Source: Paraburkholderia tagetis
GTDB lineage: Bacteria > Pseudomonadota > Gammaproteobacteria > Burkholderiales > Burkholderiaceae
Direction: 5' to 3'
Length of the DNA: 64,000 bases
Assembly (NCBI RefSeq): GCF_022213065.1
Contig: NZ_JAKLJA010000006.1
Location: 186,001-250,000 of the forward strand
The notes beneath the pieces are model-generated. The model was not told the DNA's origin, searched no databases, and saw nothing but the letters and a program-made list of their open reading frames with translations. Below are positions 27,536-36,695 of the stretch, piece after piece (positions within the stretch are counted from its first letter, which is position 1; every line of letters starts with the position of its first letter). The position numbers were made by a program, and so were the translations under genes.

Positions 27536-27561
27536 CGCTTCTTCAAGTAACGGTTTCATCG

Positions 27562-27589
27562 AAAAAGCCCGCAAATTGCGGGCTTTTTT
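27562..27589. terminator. Bidirectional terminator between tRNA-Leu and oxlT
   Basis: AAAAAGCCCGCAA pairs with TTGCGGGCTTTTT with a one-base centre (27575); A and T runs flank both sides. It can end the rightward tRNA transcript and the leftward oxalate antiporter transcript, whose stop codon is 13 bases away. Confidence 0.92.
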
Positions 27590-27601
27590 GTTTTGCGGGC
27601 C

Positions 27602-28927
27602 CTATTCGCCCGTACCAAGCGGCTCGCGAACGAACGCCCTGCCGGCGCGAGCCGCAGGCTCACCCGACTGGAAGATCCAGCGCCGCCGCATCGGCTGCAA
27701 GACCACCTTCGCGCACACCCCCGCCATCATCGCAATACAGGCCGCGAAATCGAACACCATGTTCCAGCCGCCGTGGACCGCCAGCAGCGTGGCAACCGGC
27801 ACCATCAGCGCGGCGGTCCCCTTCGCCGTATAGAGCATGCCGGCATTGCCCGCCGCATAGCGCGCGCCGAAGGTGTCCGCACAGGTCGCCGGGAAGTTCG
27901 AGAAGATGTCGCCGTAGAACAGGAACACGAGCGCCGAGAACAGCATGAAGAGATACGGGTCGTGGCCGAAGTAGCGCAGACCGAGCAAGGCGAGCCCTTC
28001 GCCGAGGAAAGTGATGAACATCGTGTTCTCACGCCCGATCCGGTCCGAAATGAACCCGCACAGCGGCCGCGTGAAGCCGTTGCAGAGATTGTTGATCGAC
28101 AGCGTCATCGTGAGGAGCGGCAGCGTCACGCTCATGAACGCCACCGGCATCGTGGCGAAACCGTACGACTTGGCGATCGGCCCGATCTGCGCGGTCGCGA
28201 TGATGCCGCCCGTGGCAACGCACACGAACATCGCATACATCACCCAGAACAGCGGCGCGCGAGTCATCTGCCGGGTCGTGTAGTCGGTTTTCGTGGCCAC
28301 CACGCGCTGCACGCCGGCCGCATGCGCGGGCGGCTTCGGACGCACCATCACCAGCGCGAGCGCCATGATGCACACGCCCTGCAACAGGCCGAAAAAGACA
28401 AAGGCCGTCTCGTAGCCCGAATGGTGGATCATGCGCGCAATCGGAATGACGGTGAGCGCCGCGCCCGCGCCGAAGCCCGCCGCCGTCATGCCCGCGGCGA
28501 GGCCGCGCCGGTCGGGAAACCATTTGAGCGCCGTGCCGACGCAGGTGCCATACACACACCCCGCGCCGATGCCCGAAATTACCGCCGCCACGTAAAGCAC
28601 CGGCAGCACGGGCGCCCAGGCGTCGAGCGCCCACCCCAGCGCCACGCAGCACGCGCCGCCCATCACGACCGGGCGCGGCCCGAAGCGGTCCACGAGCCAG
28701 CCCTCCACGGGAACGAGCCACGTCTCCGTCACGATGAACAGCGAGAACGCGAGCTGAATGGCAGCCTGGCCCCAATGGTGTTTCGCATCCATGGGGACGA
28801 CGAATAACGTCCACGCATACTGCAGATTGGCGACCAGCCCCATACAGGCAATACCCGCCACGAGCTGCACCCAGCGGTTGTGCCGCCGCGCCGTATAAAC
28901 GGCGTCGATGCGTTCGGTTTGTGCCAC
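27602..28927 (-). CDS. oxlT: Oxalate/formate antiporter, MFS family (OxlT type)
   Basis: Twelve-segment MFS carrier of 441 residues. The N-terminus RRHNRWVQLVAGIACMG, then LQYAWTLFVVPM and the loop VDRFGPRP, followed by GIGAGCVYGTCVGTALKWFPDRRG, resembles the OxlT/OFA group. Later segments include PLCGFISDRIGRENTMFITF and YGDIFSNFPATCADTFGARYAAGNAG. It would exchange oxalate for formate. The assignment rests on family resemblance plus the oxc-frc genes a few kb upstream on the same strand. It is the last gene of the leftward oxalate region and ends at a strong terminator. Confidence 0.83.
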   Translation of the reverse strand: MAQTERIDAVYTARRHNRWVQLVAGIACMGLVANLQYAWTLFVVPMDAKHHWGQAAIQLAFSLFIVTETWLVPVEGWLVDRFGPRPVVMGGACCVALGWALDAWAPVLPVLYVAAVISGIGAGCVYGTCVGTALKWFPDRRGLAAGMTAAGFGAGAALTVIPIARMIHHSGYETAFVFFGLLQGVCIMALALVMVRPKPPAHAAGVQRVVATKTDYTTRQMTRAPLFWVMYAMFVCVATGGIIATAQIGPIAKSYGFATMPVAFMSVTLPLLTMTLSINNLCNGFTRPLCGFISDRIGRENTMFITFLGEGLALLGLRYFGHDPYLFMLFSALVFLFYGDIFSNFPATCADTFGARYAAGNAGMLYTAKGTAALMVPVATLLAVHGGWNMVFDFAACIAMMAGVCAKVVLQPMRRRWIFQSGEPAARAGRAFVREPLGTGE

Positions 28928-28963
28928 GTTTGTCTCCCCGTATGTCGATCAGGCAACGTTCCC

Positions 28964-29012
28964 GGCGGTCTCGCGCGCGGCCCGTCTTGGAGACACCGTG
29001 CGCGAGACCGCC
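28964..29012 (-). promoter_or_regulatory. 13-bp perfect inverted repeat between pntB and oxlT
   Basis: GGCGGTCTCGCGC (28964-28976) and GCGCGAGACCGCC (29000-29012) with a 23-bp loop, 40 bp after the pntB stop codon and about 40 bp before the oxlT start. No T run follows on either strand, so it is either a weak factor-dependent end, an RNA 3' stabiliser or a protein site. Confidence 0.5.
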
Positions 29013-29049
29013 ATGGCCGTGCGCCGCTAGCGGTCTATCCGTCTATCAG

Positions 29050-30444
29050 TCAGGCCGTTTCGAGCTGCCTGAGCAGAGCATCGACACTACCCTTTGCGTC
29101 GCCAAACAACATTCGGGTGTTCTCCTTATAGAAGAGCGGATTGTCGACGCCCGCGTAGCCCGTTGCCATGCTGCGCTTGGAGACCACCACGGTGCGCGCC
29201 TTCCACACCTCGAGCACCGGCATGCCGGCGATCGGGCTGCCCGCATCCTCCTGCGCGCCCGGATTCACGATATCGTTCGCGCCGATCACGAGCACGACGT
29301 CGGTGTTCGTGAAGTCTTCGTTGATTTCGTCCATCTCGAGCACGATGTCGTAAGGCACCTTCGCCTCGGCGAGCAGCACGTTCATATGGCCCGGCAGGCG
29401 CCCGGCAACCGGATGGATGCCAAAGCGCACGCGCACACCCTGCGCACGCAGCCTGCGCGTGATCTCGCTGATGGTGCTCTGCGCCTGGGCGACCGCCATG
29501 CCATAGCCAGGCACGATCACGACCTCGGCGGCGTCGCGCAGCAGCGCACCCACCTCGTCGACCGACGTCGCCACCACTTCGCCCTGCGGCGCAGCGCTTG
29601 CCGTGCTCGCCACGGCGCCGAAGCCGCCCAGGATCACCGAGACGAAGCTGCGGTTCATGGCGCGGCACATGATGTAGCTGAGGATCGCGCCGCTCGAGCC
29701 CACCAGCGCGCCGGTCGTCACGAGCAGATCGTTGTCGAGCATGAAGCCGGTTGCCGCCGCCGCCCAACCCGAATAGCTGTTGAGCATGGACACGACCACG
29801 GGCATGTCCGCGCCGCCGATCGCCATCACGAGGTGCACGCCGAGCACCGCCGCGATCGCGCACATCGCGCCGAGCGCGGCAAGCGCATAGGGGCCATCCG
29901 GTGCGCTCACGAAGACATAGCCGAGCACGATGCACACCGCGAGCGCCACGGCGTTCATCAGATGCCGGCCGGGCAGCACGAGCGGCTTGCCGCCCACCGT
30001 GCCCTGCAGCTTGAGGAACGCCACGATCGAGCCGCTGAACGTCACGGTGCCGATGAACGCGCCGACATAGATCTCGGTGTCGTGGATGCCGCGCTCGACG
30101 GCGCTCATTGCAACCGTGGGCGAAAGAAAGCTCGCGACGGCGATGAGCGTTGCCGCAAGGCCGACGAAGCTGTGCAGCACGGCCACCAGTTGCGGCATTT
30201 GCGTCATCTCCACGCGCCGTGCCAGCACGGCGCCGATGCCGCCGCCCACGAGCGCCGCGCCGAGCGCGACTTCGAGCCCCGCCCCGCCCGTGACGAGCAG
30301 CGTCGCGATGACCGCGATCGCCATCCCGCAGATGCCGAAGAGATTGCCGCGCCGGGCGCTCGCCGGATGACTCAGCCCGCGCAGGCTGAGGATGAAGAGC
30401 GTGGCCGAGCCGAGCCACGCCATATTGCCAATTCCACCAAGCAT
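29050..30444 (-). CDS. pntB: NAD(P) transhydrogenase subunit beta
   Basis: Membrane plus NADP(H)-binding subunit of proton-translocating transhydrogenase (464 residues). About nine N-terminal membrane helices (start [17 protein letters not shown]) lead to domain III with [55 protein letters not shown] and [17 protein letters not shown], all diagnostic. AGGAG precedes the ATG at 30444, only 11 bases after the pntA stop, so the two are one operon. Together they move hydride from NADH to NADP driven by protons. Confidence 0.97.
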   Translation of the reverse strand: MLGGIGNMAWLGSATLFILSLRGLSHPASARRGNLFGICGMAIAVIATLLVTGGAGLEVALGAALVGGGIGAVLARRVEMTQMPQLVAVLHSFVGLAATLIAVASFLSPTVAMSAVERGIHDTEIYVGAFIGTVTFSGSIVAFLKLQGTVGGKPLVLPGRHLMNAVALAVCIVLGYVFVSAPDGPYALAALGAMCAIAAVLGVHLVMAIGGADMPVVVSMLNSYSGWAAAATGFMLDNDLLVTTGALVGSSGAILSYIMCRAMNRSFVSVILGGFGAVASTASAAPQGEVVATSVDEVGALLRDAAEVVIVPGYGMAVAQAQSTISEITRRLRAQGVRVRFGIHPVAGRLPGHMNVLLAEAKVPYDIVLEMDEINEDFTNTDVVLVIGANDIVNPGAQEDAGSPIAGMPVLEVWKARTVVVSKRSMATGYAGVDNPLFYKENTRMLFGDAKGSVDALLRQLETA

Positions 30445-30455
30445 GACGTCTCCTC

Positions 30456-32042
30456 TCAGGTCCGTTGGAACATCTTCAGCATGCGCTGGGTCACGAGGAA
30501 CCCGCCTGCAATATTGATCGTCGCCACCACGAGCGCGACGCCCGCGAGCACCTTCACGACCGTGCTCGTTTCCGTGCCGCCCGGATGCAGCAGCGCGCCG
30601 ATCACGATGATCCCGCTGATGGCGTTGGTCACGCTCATGAGCGGCGTATGCAACGCCGGCGTCACATTCCAGACGACCTGATAGCCCACGAAGACGGCCA
30701 GCACGAACACCGTGAAATGCGCCACGAACGCAGGCGGCGCGACGGCGCCAAGCGCGAGCAGCAACACCGCGGCCACGGCCAGCGCGACCAGCGACCAGGC
30801 ACTGCGGCCACCTGCGGCGGCGTCCGGGCCCGCGCCATGTGCCGCGCCATGTGCGGAAGACGCCGGCTGTCCGGCCTTCGCCCCAGGTGCGGCCGGCGCC
30901 ACCGCCGCCGTCGGCACGGGCGGCGCCGGCCAGCACAGCTTGCCTTGCTCCATGACCGTGGTGCCGCGCTGCACGACATCGTCCATGTCGATCTTGAGTT
31001 CGCCATCCTTAAGAGGCGTGAGATCGGTCAGCAGATGGCGCAGGTTCGTCGCATAGAGCTGGCTCGACTGGTTCGCCATGCGGCTCGGCAAGTCGGTATA
31101 GCCGATCACCGTCACGCCATGCGCATGCACGACTTCGCCCGCGCGCGTGAGCTCGCAGTTGCCGCCCTGCTCCGCGGCCATGTCGACGATCACGCTGCCT
31201 GCGCGCATGCACGCGACCATCTCCGCGTCGATCAGGCGCGGCGCGGGCTTGCCCGGGATCAGCGCGGTCGTGACGATGATGTCCACTTCGCTCGCCTGGG
31301 CCTTGAAGAGCGCCATTTCGGCTTCGATGAACTTCGCGCTCATCACCTTCGCGTAGCCGCCGCCACCGCCGCCCTCTTCCTCCACGTCCACGCTCAGGAA
31401 CTCGGCGCCCATGCTCTCGATCTGCTGCCCGACTTCCGGCCGCGTATCGAACGCGCGCACGATGGCCCCCAGCCCGCGCGCCGCACCGATGGCCGCGAGA
31501 CCGGCCACGCCTGCGCCGATCACGAGCACCTTCGCGGGCGGCATCTTGCCCGCCGCGGTGATCTGGCCGGTGAAGATACGTCCGAAATGCTGCGCGGCCT
31601 CGATCACCGCGCGATAGCCGGCCATATTCGCCATCGAGCTCAACGCATCGAGCTTTTGCGCACGCGAGATGCGCGGCACGCAGTCCATCGCGAGCACCGT
31701 CGCGTTGCGCGTGGCGAGCACGTCGAGCAGCGCGCCGTTCTGCGCGGGCCAGATGAAGCTGACGAGCGTCGCGCCGGTCTTGAGGCGCTGCGCCTCTTCG
31801 ATCGACGGCGGACGCACCTTGAACACGATGTCGGCGTTGGCCCAGAGTTCGAGCGCGTCTTCGACGATGCATGCGCCCGCCGTGCGATATGCTTCGTCGC
31901 TGTACGACGCGCGCTCGCCCGCACCGGCTTCGATCTCGATCTCGTAGCCGAGCTTGATAAGTTGTGCGACGCTTTCTGGAGTCGCCGCTACGCGTCGTTC
32001 GTCTGCGAATGCCTCGCGGGGCACTGCAATGGTCATTGCCAT
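30456..32042 (-). CDS. pntA: NAD(P) transhydrogenase subunit alpha
   Basis: NAD(H)-binding subunit plus its membrane helices in one chain (528 residues, like the fused alpha of E. coli). Domain [83 protein letters not shown] and [13 protein letters not shown] Gly run ([15 protein letters not shown]) and a long Ala/Pro/Gly linker (about 395-440) lead to four membrane helices. Start 32042 follows GGAGG six bases upstream. A short leader reading frame overlaps this start, and a hairpin element lies 106 bp upstream. Confidence 0.96.
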   Translation of the reverse strand: MAMTIAVPREAFADERRVAATPESVAQLIKLGYEIEIEAGAGERASYSDEAYRTAGACIVEDALELWANADIVFKVRPPSIEEAQRLKTGATLVSFIWPAQNGALLDVLATRNATVLAMDCVPRISRAQKLDALSSMANMAGYRAVIEAAQHFGRIFTGQITAAGKMPPAKVLVIGAGVAGLAAIGAARGLGAIVRAFDTRPEVGQQIESMGAEFLSVDVEEEGGGGGGYAKVMSAKFIEAEMALFKAQASEVDIIVTTALIPGKPAPRLIDAEMVACMRAGSVIVDMAAEQGGNCELTRAGEVVHAHGVTVIGYTDLPSRMANQSSQLYATNLRHLLTDLTPLKDGELKIDMDDVVQRGTTVMEQGKLCWPAPPVPTAAVAPAAPGAKAGQPASSAHGAAHGAGPDAAAGGRSAWSLVALAVAAVLLLALGAVAPPAFVAHFTVFVLAVFVGYQVVWNVTPALHTPLMSVTNAISGIIVIGALLHPGGTETSTVVKVLAGVALVVATINIAGGFLVTQRMLKMFQRT

Positions 32043-32140
32043 GGCGAACCTCCGCTCATGGATGAAGCGCTGTCGCGGGCGCGAGAAATCGGCGGGGCGC
32101 AAAGGCCCCTGGCGCGCCGATGGCGTGGCCATGTCGTCAT
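32033..32140 (-). CDS. Putative 35-codon leader reading frame overlapping pntA start
   Basis: An ATG at 32140 sits seven bases after AGGAG, which itself is joined to the upstream hairpin element. The frame (begins [13 protein letters not shown], ends SGGSPWQ) closes with TGA at 32035-32033, inside the second ATG of pntA (ATGA). No family is known and composition is basic. The good Shine-Dalgarno and exact overlap suggest translational coupling, but chance is possible. Confidence 0.35.
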   Translation of the reverse strand: MTTWPRHRRARGLCAPPISRARDSASSMSGGSPWQ

Positions 32141-32147
32141 GAAACGT

Positions 32148-32199
32148 CTCCTGTGTCGGCCGGAGTAAGTGCTTCAGCACTTACTCCGGCCCCATGCAA
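32148..32199 (-). promoter_or_regulatory. Hairpin plus Shine-Dalgarno leader element, copy 1 (pntA)
   Basis: Read leftward: TTGCATGGGG, then a perfect 15-bp stem from GGCCGGAGTAAGTGC to its complement with a TGAA loop, then GACACAGGAG. The lower stem, both flanks and the Shine-Dalgarno are the same as in the element before frc; the upper stem differs but still pairs. No U run follows, so it is not a terminator. Confidence 0.7.
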
Positions 32200-32301
32200 A
32201 GCCGGGATGTTGAAATTGTTCGACCGAGGCGTGGCTTGCGCGTCGCTCGCAGCGCCGCGCATCACCTCGTTGCCGTGCCTCGTTGCGTGTCGCTGAGACC
32301 G

Positions 32302-32571
32302 CTAGCGCGGCGGGTTGACCGTGCCGAGATTGCCGAGCATGACGAGCGCGGCCTGGCGGGCGCCCGCTATGGCAGCGGCCTCGCTGGCGAAAACGGTCTC
32401 GTCGGCTACGCGCTGCTCGGGCACCACGGCGGCGCGCTCCGCATGCCCATCGTGCTCGCCATGCTCTCCGTGCGGGTCGTGGATGGCGGCAAACGCCGCC
32501 CAACCGCCGTTGTGTATGAATTGACGAGCCGAGAGTTCGACCTCGTAATGTCCGAGTCTTTCTGTATGCAT
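32302..32571 (-). CDS. Conserved hypothetical protein, 89 residues
   Basis: Begins MHTERLGHYEVELSARQF and contains GGWAAFAAIHDPHG, a His/Glu/Asp-rich loop (GEHGEHDGHAER), then VVPEQRVADETVFASEAAAI and an Ala-rich helix. I do not know the function; the pattern, a small mixed alpha/beta protein with a variable His-rich loop, could bind a metal. A CGGAG site eight bases before the ATG supports the start. It lies between the PAS protein and the pntA leader on the same strand. Confidence 0.72.
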   Translation of the reverse strand: MHTERLGHYEVELSARQFIHNGGWAAFAAIHDPHGEHGEHDGHAERAAVVPEQRVADETVFASEAAAIAGARQAALVMLGNLGTVNPPR

Positions 32572-32651
32572 CGAAGCGCTCCGTGCGGACCTGGATATTG
32601 GAGTCAAGCGATATCAGGCCAGCCCGCGGGCTGGCTCACTGGTTCACCGGC

Positions 32652-33104
32652 TCAGGACTGCTGCGCCTGGGCCTGGGCTTCGAGCTCGTTAATGCGCTTG
32701 CGCAGATTGCGCTCTTCCTGGAAGCGCGCGGTCTCGTCGCGAATCACGGCGACGATGCCCGTGATCTCGCCCTGCTGACCATGCAGCAGCGCGACGGTAA
32801 ACGCGATGGACAGCGCACGCCCGTCCTTGTCGACGGCGGGTACGCGCAGCACGTCGTTGCCGTAACGCGTCTGCCCCGTCGACATCGTCTTGTGATAGCC
32901 CTCCCAGTGGCGGCCGCGCAGCCGCTCGGGAATGATCAGATCGAGCGTCTTGCCCATTGCCTCGTCGCCCGTATAGCCGAACATGCGGGTGGCGGCAGGA
33001 TTCCAGTACGTGATGTCGCCGGCGGCGTCCGAAATGACGATGGCGTCGCCGATAGCGTCGGCGAGCTGTGCGAAATCGATGGCAGTTGGCATGGCGGTTG
33101 GCAT
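32652..33104 (-). CDS. Single PAS-domain protein
   Basis: 150 residues, essentially one PAS domain: DAIVISDAAGDITYWNPAATRMFGYTGDEAMGKTLDLIIPERLRGRHWEGYHKTM, then a PAC-like part ending VAVIRDETARFQEERNLRKRINELEAQ, a coiled-coil tail. There is no kinase, GGDEF or HTH output, so it likely signals by binding a partner. The start region contains a duplicated ATG-CCA-ACC-GCC unit, giving three possible in-frame ATG-like starts. It follows frc on the same strand by 126 bp, inside the oxalate region; the ligand is unknown. Confidence 0.85.
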   Translation of the reverse strand: MPTAMPTAIDFAQLADAIGDAIVISDAAGDITYWNPAATRMFGYTGDEAMGKTLDLIIPERLRGRHWEGYHKTMSTGQTRYGNDVLRVPAVDKDGRALSIAFTVALLHGQQGEITGIVAVIRDETARFQEERNLRKRINELEAQAQAQQS

Positions 33105-33114
33105 GGCGCTTGTA
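33079..33114. repeat. 12-bp tandem repeat at the PAS gene start
   Basis: Three units ATGGCxGTTGGC (last one degenerate) read on the plus strand. On the coding strand each complete unit supplies an in-frame ATG followed by Pro-Thr-Ala, so the repeat changes the number of start codons. Confidence 0.75.
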
Positions 33115-33230
33115 ATGGTGTGGGCAATGTGGGAGAAGGGTTAGCCAGGCGCAGCGCGGCGCGCGCGATACTCATTCGCACGCCGCGCTTCGCCTGTCGG
33201 CCAGACCTGTCGGCCGGAGCGTCCCGCGCC

Positions 33231-34481
33231 TTAGACCGCGCGCGTCTCGTGCAGCGCCGCGATCTGTTGCGGCGTGTAGCCGAGATCGGCCAGCACCTCA
33301 TCCGTATGCTCGCCGAGCAGCGGCGAACCCGTGATTTCCGGCTTCAGATCCGAGAACTTGATCGGGCTGCCCACGGTGAGGTACGAACCGCGCTCCTTGT
33401 GCGGGACTTCCACAATAGTACCGCTTGCGCGCAGCGACGGATCCTCGGCGATTTCCTTCATGCTCAGCACCGGCGCGCACGGGATGTCGAACTTGCGCAG
33501 GATATCGACGGCCTCGAACTTGGTCTTGTCGGCAAGCCACGCCTCGATCACCGCGAAGATGTCGAAGATATGCGGCTGGCGCGCCTGGGCCGTCTTGTAG
33601 TTCGGGTCTTCGATCCACTCCGGCTTGCCGATCGCACGGCAGATCGGCTCCCATGCGTGACCCTGCACCGTGAAGTAGATATACGCGTTCGGGTCGGTTT
33701 CCCAGCCCTTGCACTTGAGCACCCAGCCCGGCTGGCCGCCGCCGCCCGCGTTGCCGCCACGCGGCACCACGTCGCTGAAGGTGCCGTGCGGGTACTGCGG
33801 ATACTCTTCCAGGTAGCCCACGCGATCGAGACGCTGCTGGTCGCGCAGCTTCACGCGGCACAGGTTGATCACGCTGTCCTGCATCGAGACGGCCACCTTC
33901 TGGCCCTTGCCCGTCTTGTCGCGGCCGATCAGCGCCGTGAGAATGCCGATGGCCAGATGCATGCCCGTGTTGCTGTCGCCGAGCGCCGCCGCGCTGACCG
34001 TGGGCGGACCGTCCCAGAAGCCCGTGGTGGAAGCCGCGCCGCCCGCGCACTGGGCGACGTTCTCGTACACCTTCAGGTCGTCGTAGTGATGGCCTTCGCT
34101 GAAGCCCTTCACCGAGGCCACGATCATCTTCGGATTGAGTTCCTTGATGCGCTCCCACGTGAAGCCCATGCGATCGAGCGCACCCGGGCCGAAGTTTTCC
34201 ACCATGACGTCCGACTCGCGAATCAGCTTCTCGAGCACTTCCTTGCCTTCCGGCTTCTTGGTGTCGAGCGTGAGCGAACGCTTGTTGCTGTTGAGCATCG
34301 TGAAGTACAGCGCGTCCGCTTCGGGAATGTCGCGCAACTGCGAGCGCGTCACGTCACCGGCGCCCGGGCGCTCCACCTTGATCACGTCCGCACCGAACCA
34401 CGCGAGCATTTGCGTGCATGCGGGGCCTGCCTGTACGTGCGTGAAGTCGATGATCTTGATGCCGTCGAGGGGTTTGCTCAT
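33231..34481 (-). CDS. frc: Formyl-CoA:oxalate CoA-transferase
   Basis: Class III CoA-transferase that moves CoA from formyl-CoA to oxalate, producing oxalyl-CoA for Oxc (416 residues). The catalytic aspartate is at residue 169 ([10 protein letters not shown]), exactly the position in the Oxalobacter enzyme. Gln17 region, Tyr59 and the Gly-rich loop [11 protein letters not shown] are present. Residue 48 is Gln, as in E. coli YfdW, not Trp as in Oxalobacter FRC. ATG at 34481 follows AGGAG placed eight bases upstream, directly after a hairpin element. It lies 95 bp downstream of oxc. Confidence 0.96.
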   Translation of the reverse strand: MSKPLDGIKIIDFTHVQAGPACTQMLAWFGADVIKVERPGAGDVTRSQLRDIPEADALYFTMLNSNKRSLTLDTKKPEGKEVLEKLIRESDVMVENFGPGALDRMGFTWERIKELNPKMIVASVKGFSEGHHYDDLKVYENVAQCAGGAASTTGFWDGPPTVSAAALGDSNTGMHLAIGILTALIGRDKTGKGQKVAVSMQDSVINLCRVKLRDQQRLDRVGYLEEYPQYPHGTFSDVVPRGGNAGGGGQPGWVLKCKGWETDPNAYIYFTVQGHAWEPICRAIGKPEWIEDPNYKTAQARQPHIFDIFAVIEAWLADKTKFEAVDILRKFDIPCAPVLSMKEIAEDPSLRASGTIVEVPHKERGSYLTVGSPIKFSDLKPEITGSPLLGEHTDEVLADLGYTPQQIAALHETRAV

Positions 34482-34489
34482 TGTGATGG

Positions 34490-34542
34490 CTCCTGTGTCG
34501 GCCGGAGTTGGCGCTTTAGCGCCTTACTCCGGCCCCATGCAA
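34490..34542 (-). promoter_or_regulatory. Hairpin plus Shine-Dalgarno leader element, copy 2 (frc)
   Basis: Read leftward: TTGCATGGGG, stem GGCCGGAGT/ACTCCGGCC, a small AA/A internal loop, upper stem GGCGC/GCGCC with a TAAA loop, then GACACAGGAG serving as the frc Shine-Dalgarno. It lies in the oxc-frc intergenic space. The flanks match copy 1 base for base over about 19 nt on each side. Confidence 0.7.
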
Positions 34543-34576
34543 CATGGTTGTTAAAAAGTATCCTGTCCGATGGAAC

Positions 34577-36322
34577 TTATTTCTTCATTGCCGCGCTTTG
34601 CGGATTCAGATTCGTGAGGCGGCCGCTCTCCGTGCCGGCCGATTCGTCGATCACTGCGTTGATCAGCGTGGGCTTGCCCGACGCGATCGCTTCCAGCAGC
34701 GCTGCGGTAAGTTCTTCGGGCGTGCTCGCCTGGTGGCCGATGCCGCCGAATGCCTCGATCATCTTGTCGTAGCGCGCACCCTTCACGAACACGGTGGGCG
34801 CGACGTCGGCGCTGCCGCTCGGGTTCACATCCGTGCCGCGATACACGCCGTTGTTGTTGAAAACGATGGTGCAGACCGGCAGGTTGTAGCGGCAGATGGT
34901 CTCCAGTTCCATGCCGCTGAAGCCAAACGCGCTGTCGCCTTCGATCGCCACGACCTGCGTGCCGCTCGTGACCGCCGCGCCGATCGCGAAGCCCATGCCG
35001 ATGCCCATGATCCCCCACGTGCCCGAGTCGAAACGCTTGCGCGGCTGGTACATGTCGATCACCGCACGCGCATAGTCGAGCGTGTTCGCGCCTTCGTTCA
35101 CGACGTTGATGTCGGGACGCGTCTTGAGCACATCGCGAATCGCACGCAGTGCGCTGTGGAAATTCATCGGCGACGGGTTCTTCTCGAGCGTCGCGGCCAT
35201 CTTCGCGAGATTCTTGTTCTTGCGCTCCGCGATGGCATCGAGCCATTCGGCGTTGGGCTTCGGGAAATTCGCGTCCATGCCGGCAACGAGCGCCTCGACG
35301 CACGAACCGATATCGCCGATCACGGGCGCTTCGATCGCCACGTTGCTGTCGATCTCGGTAGGCGCAATGTCGATCTGCACGAAGCGCTTGGGCGACGGGG
35401 CACCCCACGTCTTGCCCTTGCCGTGCGAGAGCAGCCAGTTCAGACGCGCGCCGATCAGCACGACCGCATCCGATTCCGCGAGCACGTACGAGCGCGCAGC
35501 CGATGCGGATTGCTCATGCGTGTCGGGCAGCAGACCCTTGGCCATCGACATCGGCAGATACGGAATGCCGCTCTTCTCGACCAGTTCGCGAATCTGTGCG
35601 TCGGCCTGGGCGTAAGCGGCACCCTTGCCGAGCAGGATCAGCGGGCGCTTTGCCGTCTTGATGACATCGAGCGCGCGCTGGACCGCGTCGGGGGCGGGCA
35701 GTTGGCGCGGCGCTGCATCCACGACCTTGATGAGCGATTGCTCGCCCTTCACAGCGTCGATGGTCTGCGCGAGCAGCTTGGCCGGCAGATCGAGATAGAC
35801 GCCGCCTGGGCGGCCCGAGACCGCTGCGCGGATTGCCCGGGCGATGCCGACGCCGATGTCCTCGGCGTGGAGCACGCGGTAGGCGGCCTTGGCATACGGC
35901 TTGGCCGCGTTGAGCTGGTCCATTTCCTCGTAGTCGCCCTGCTGCAGGTCGACGATCTCGCGTTCGCTCGAACCGCTGATGAGGATCATCGGGAAACAGT
36001 TGGTGGTGGCGTTCGCGAGCGCGGTCAGGCCGTTGAGGAAGCCCGGCGCCGAAACCGTGAGGCAAATGCCCGGCTTCTTCGTCATATAGCCCGCGATAGC
36101 CGCGGCATTGCCCGCATTCTGCTCGTGCCGGAAGCCGATGAAGCGCATCCCTTCGGCTTGTGCAAGACGCGCGAGGTCCGTGATCGGAATACCGACGAGA
36201 CCGTAGATCGTGTCGATGTCGTTGAGCTTCAGCGCATCGATGACGAGGTGAAAACCGTCGGTCGTTGGTTGCGCTTCCTGCGCAGGGCTGCTCTGCGCGT
36301 CGTTCATACCTGCTTCTGCCAT
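34577..36322 (-). CDS. oxc: Oxalyl-CoA decarboxylase
   Basis: Thiamine-diphosphate enzyme turning oxalyl-CoA into formyl-CoA and CO2 (581 residues). N-terminal PYR domain with [19 protein letters not shown], the catalytic glutamate in [19 protein letters not shown], and [10 protein letters not shown]. The middle domain has KGAAYAQAD. The C-terminal PP domain shows [18 protein letters not shown] and the [35 protein letters not shown] cofactor motif. These fit Oxc better than acetolactate synthase. The start at 36322 follows AGGAGACGTC. First gene of the catabolic series; a promoter with operator-like repeats lies just upstream. Confidence 0.97.
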   Translation of the reverse strand: MAEAGMNDAQSSPAQEAQPTTDGFHLVIDALKLNDIDTIYGLVGIPITDLARLAQAEGMRFIGFRHEQNAGNAAAIAGYMTKKPGICLTVSAPGFLNGLTALANATTNCFPMILISGSSEREIVDLQQGDYEEMDQLNAAKPYAKAAYRVLHAEDIGVGIARAIRAAVSGRPGGVYLDLPAKLLAQTIDAVKGEQSLIKVVDAAPRQLPAPDAVQRALDVIKTAKRPLILLGKGAAYAQADAQIRELVEKSGIPYLPMSMAKGLLPDTHEQSASAARSYVLAESDAVVLIGARLNWLLSHGKGKTWGAPSPKRFVQIDIAPTEIDSNVAIEAPVIGDIGSCVEALVAGMDANFPKPNAEWLDAIAERKNKNLAKMAATLEKNPSPMNFHSALRAIRDVLKTRPDINVVNEGANTLDYARAVIDMYQPRKRFDSGTWGIMGIGMGFAIGAAVTSGTQVVAIEGDSAFGFSGMELETICRYNLPVCTIVFNNNGVYRGTDVNPSGSADVAPTVFVKGARYDKMIEAFGGIGHQASTPEELTAALLEAIASGKPTLINAVIDESAGTESGRLTNLNPQSAAMKK

Positions 36323-36695
36323 GACGTCTCCTCTTTGGCGGGGCGTTGGGTTACTCGTGATATACAATATTCCACACACAATATTAGTCAAGCGGTTTTT
36401 TTACACGCCCGACTCGTGTTGCAGCGCAACAAGCCGTGTAGCGCCCGCGTTTGCGCGCATCTGCACGTTTGCTTTGATGCGGCACACAACACGAGCCGCA
36501 ACATGGGGTCGAAAGAGCCCTGCACAAAGCATCCATTTATTACGGAGTCCAAACATATTGAGCAACAAGAACCTGTAGAGGAAAACGCGGGCTGCACGAG
36601 CTCACACCGCTACCGCGGCGTGCCACTCAAGCCCGTGAATGCCGGGATAAATGACGACTGGCGACGACTGGCGAGCGGTGCAGCCCGCCCGGCGC
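36323..36695. other. oxc upstream region
   Basis: 373 bp between the GntR-type regulator stop and oxc. The 40-70 bp before oxc hold the promoter and repeated ACAATATT sites listed separately. The rest (36420-36690) shows no gene, and composition is more even than the surroundings. I see no terminator after the regulator gene. Confidence 0.6.
36364..36391 (-). promoter_or_regulatory. oxc promoter with overlapping operator-like repeats
   Basis: Read leftward: -35 TTGACT (36391-36386), 16-bp spacer, -10 TATTGT (36369-36364), about 40 bp before the oxc ATG. AATATTGT occurs twice, once over the -10 box (36371-36364) and once in the spacer beside the -35 box (36385-36378), 14 bp apart. The same core recurs before the gntR gene, suggesting control by that regulator. 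Confidence 0.55.

Noticed and set aside
32158..32191. pntA leader hairpin as an intrinsic terminator
   Set aside because: The stem is strong but no U run follows on either strand, and the same flanks plus Shine-Dalgarno occur at frc. A leader element fits better.
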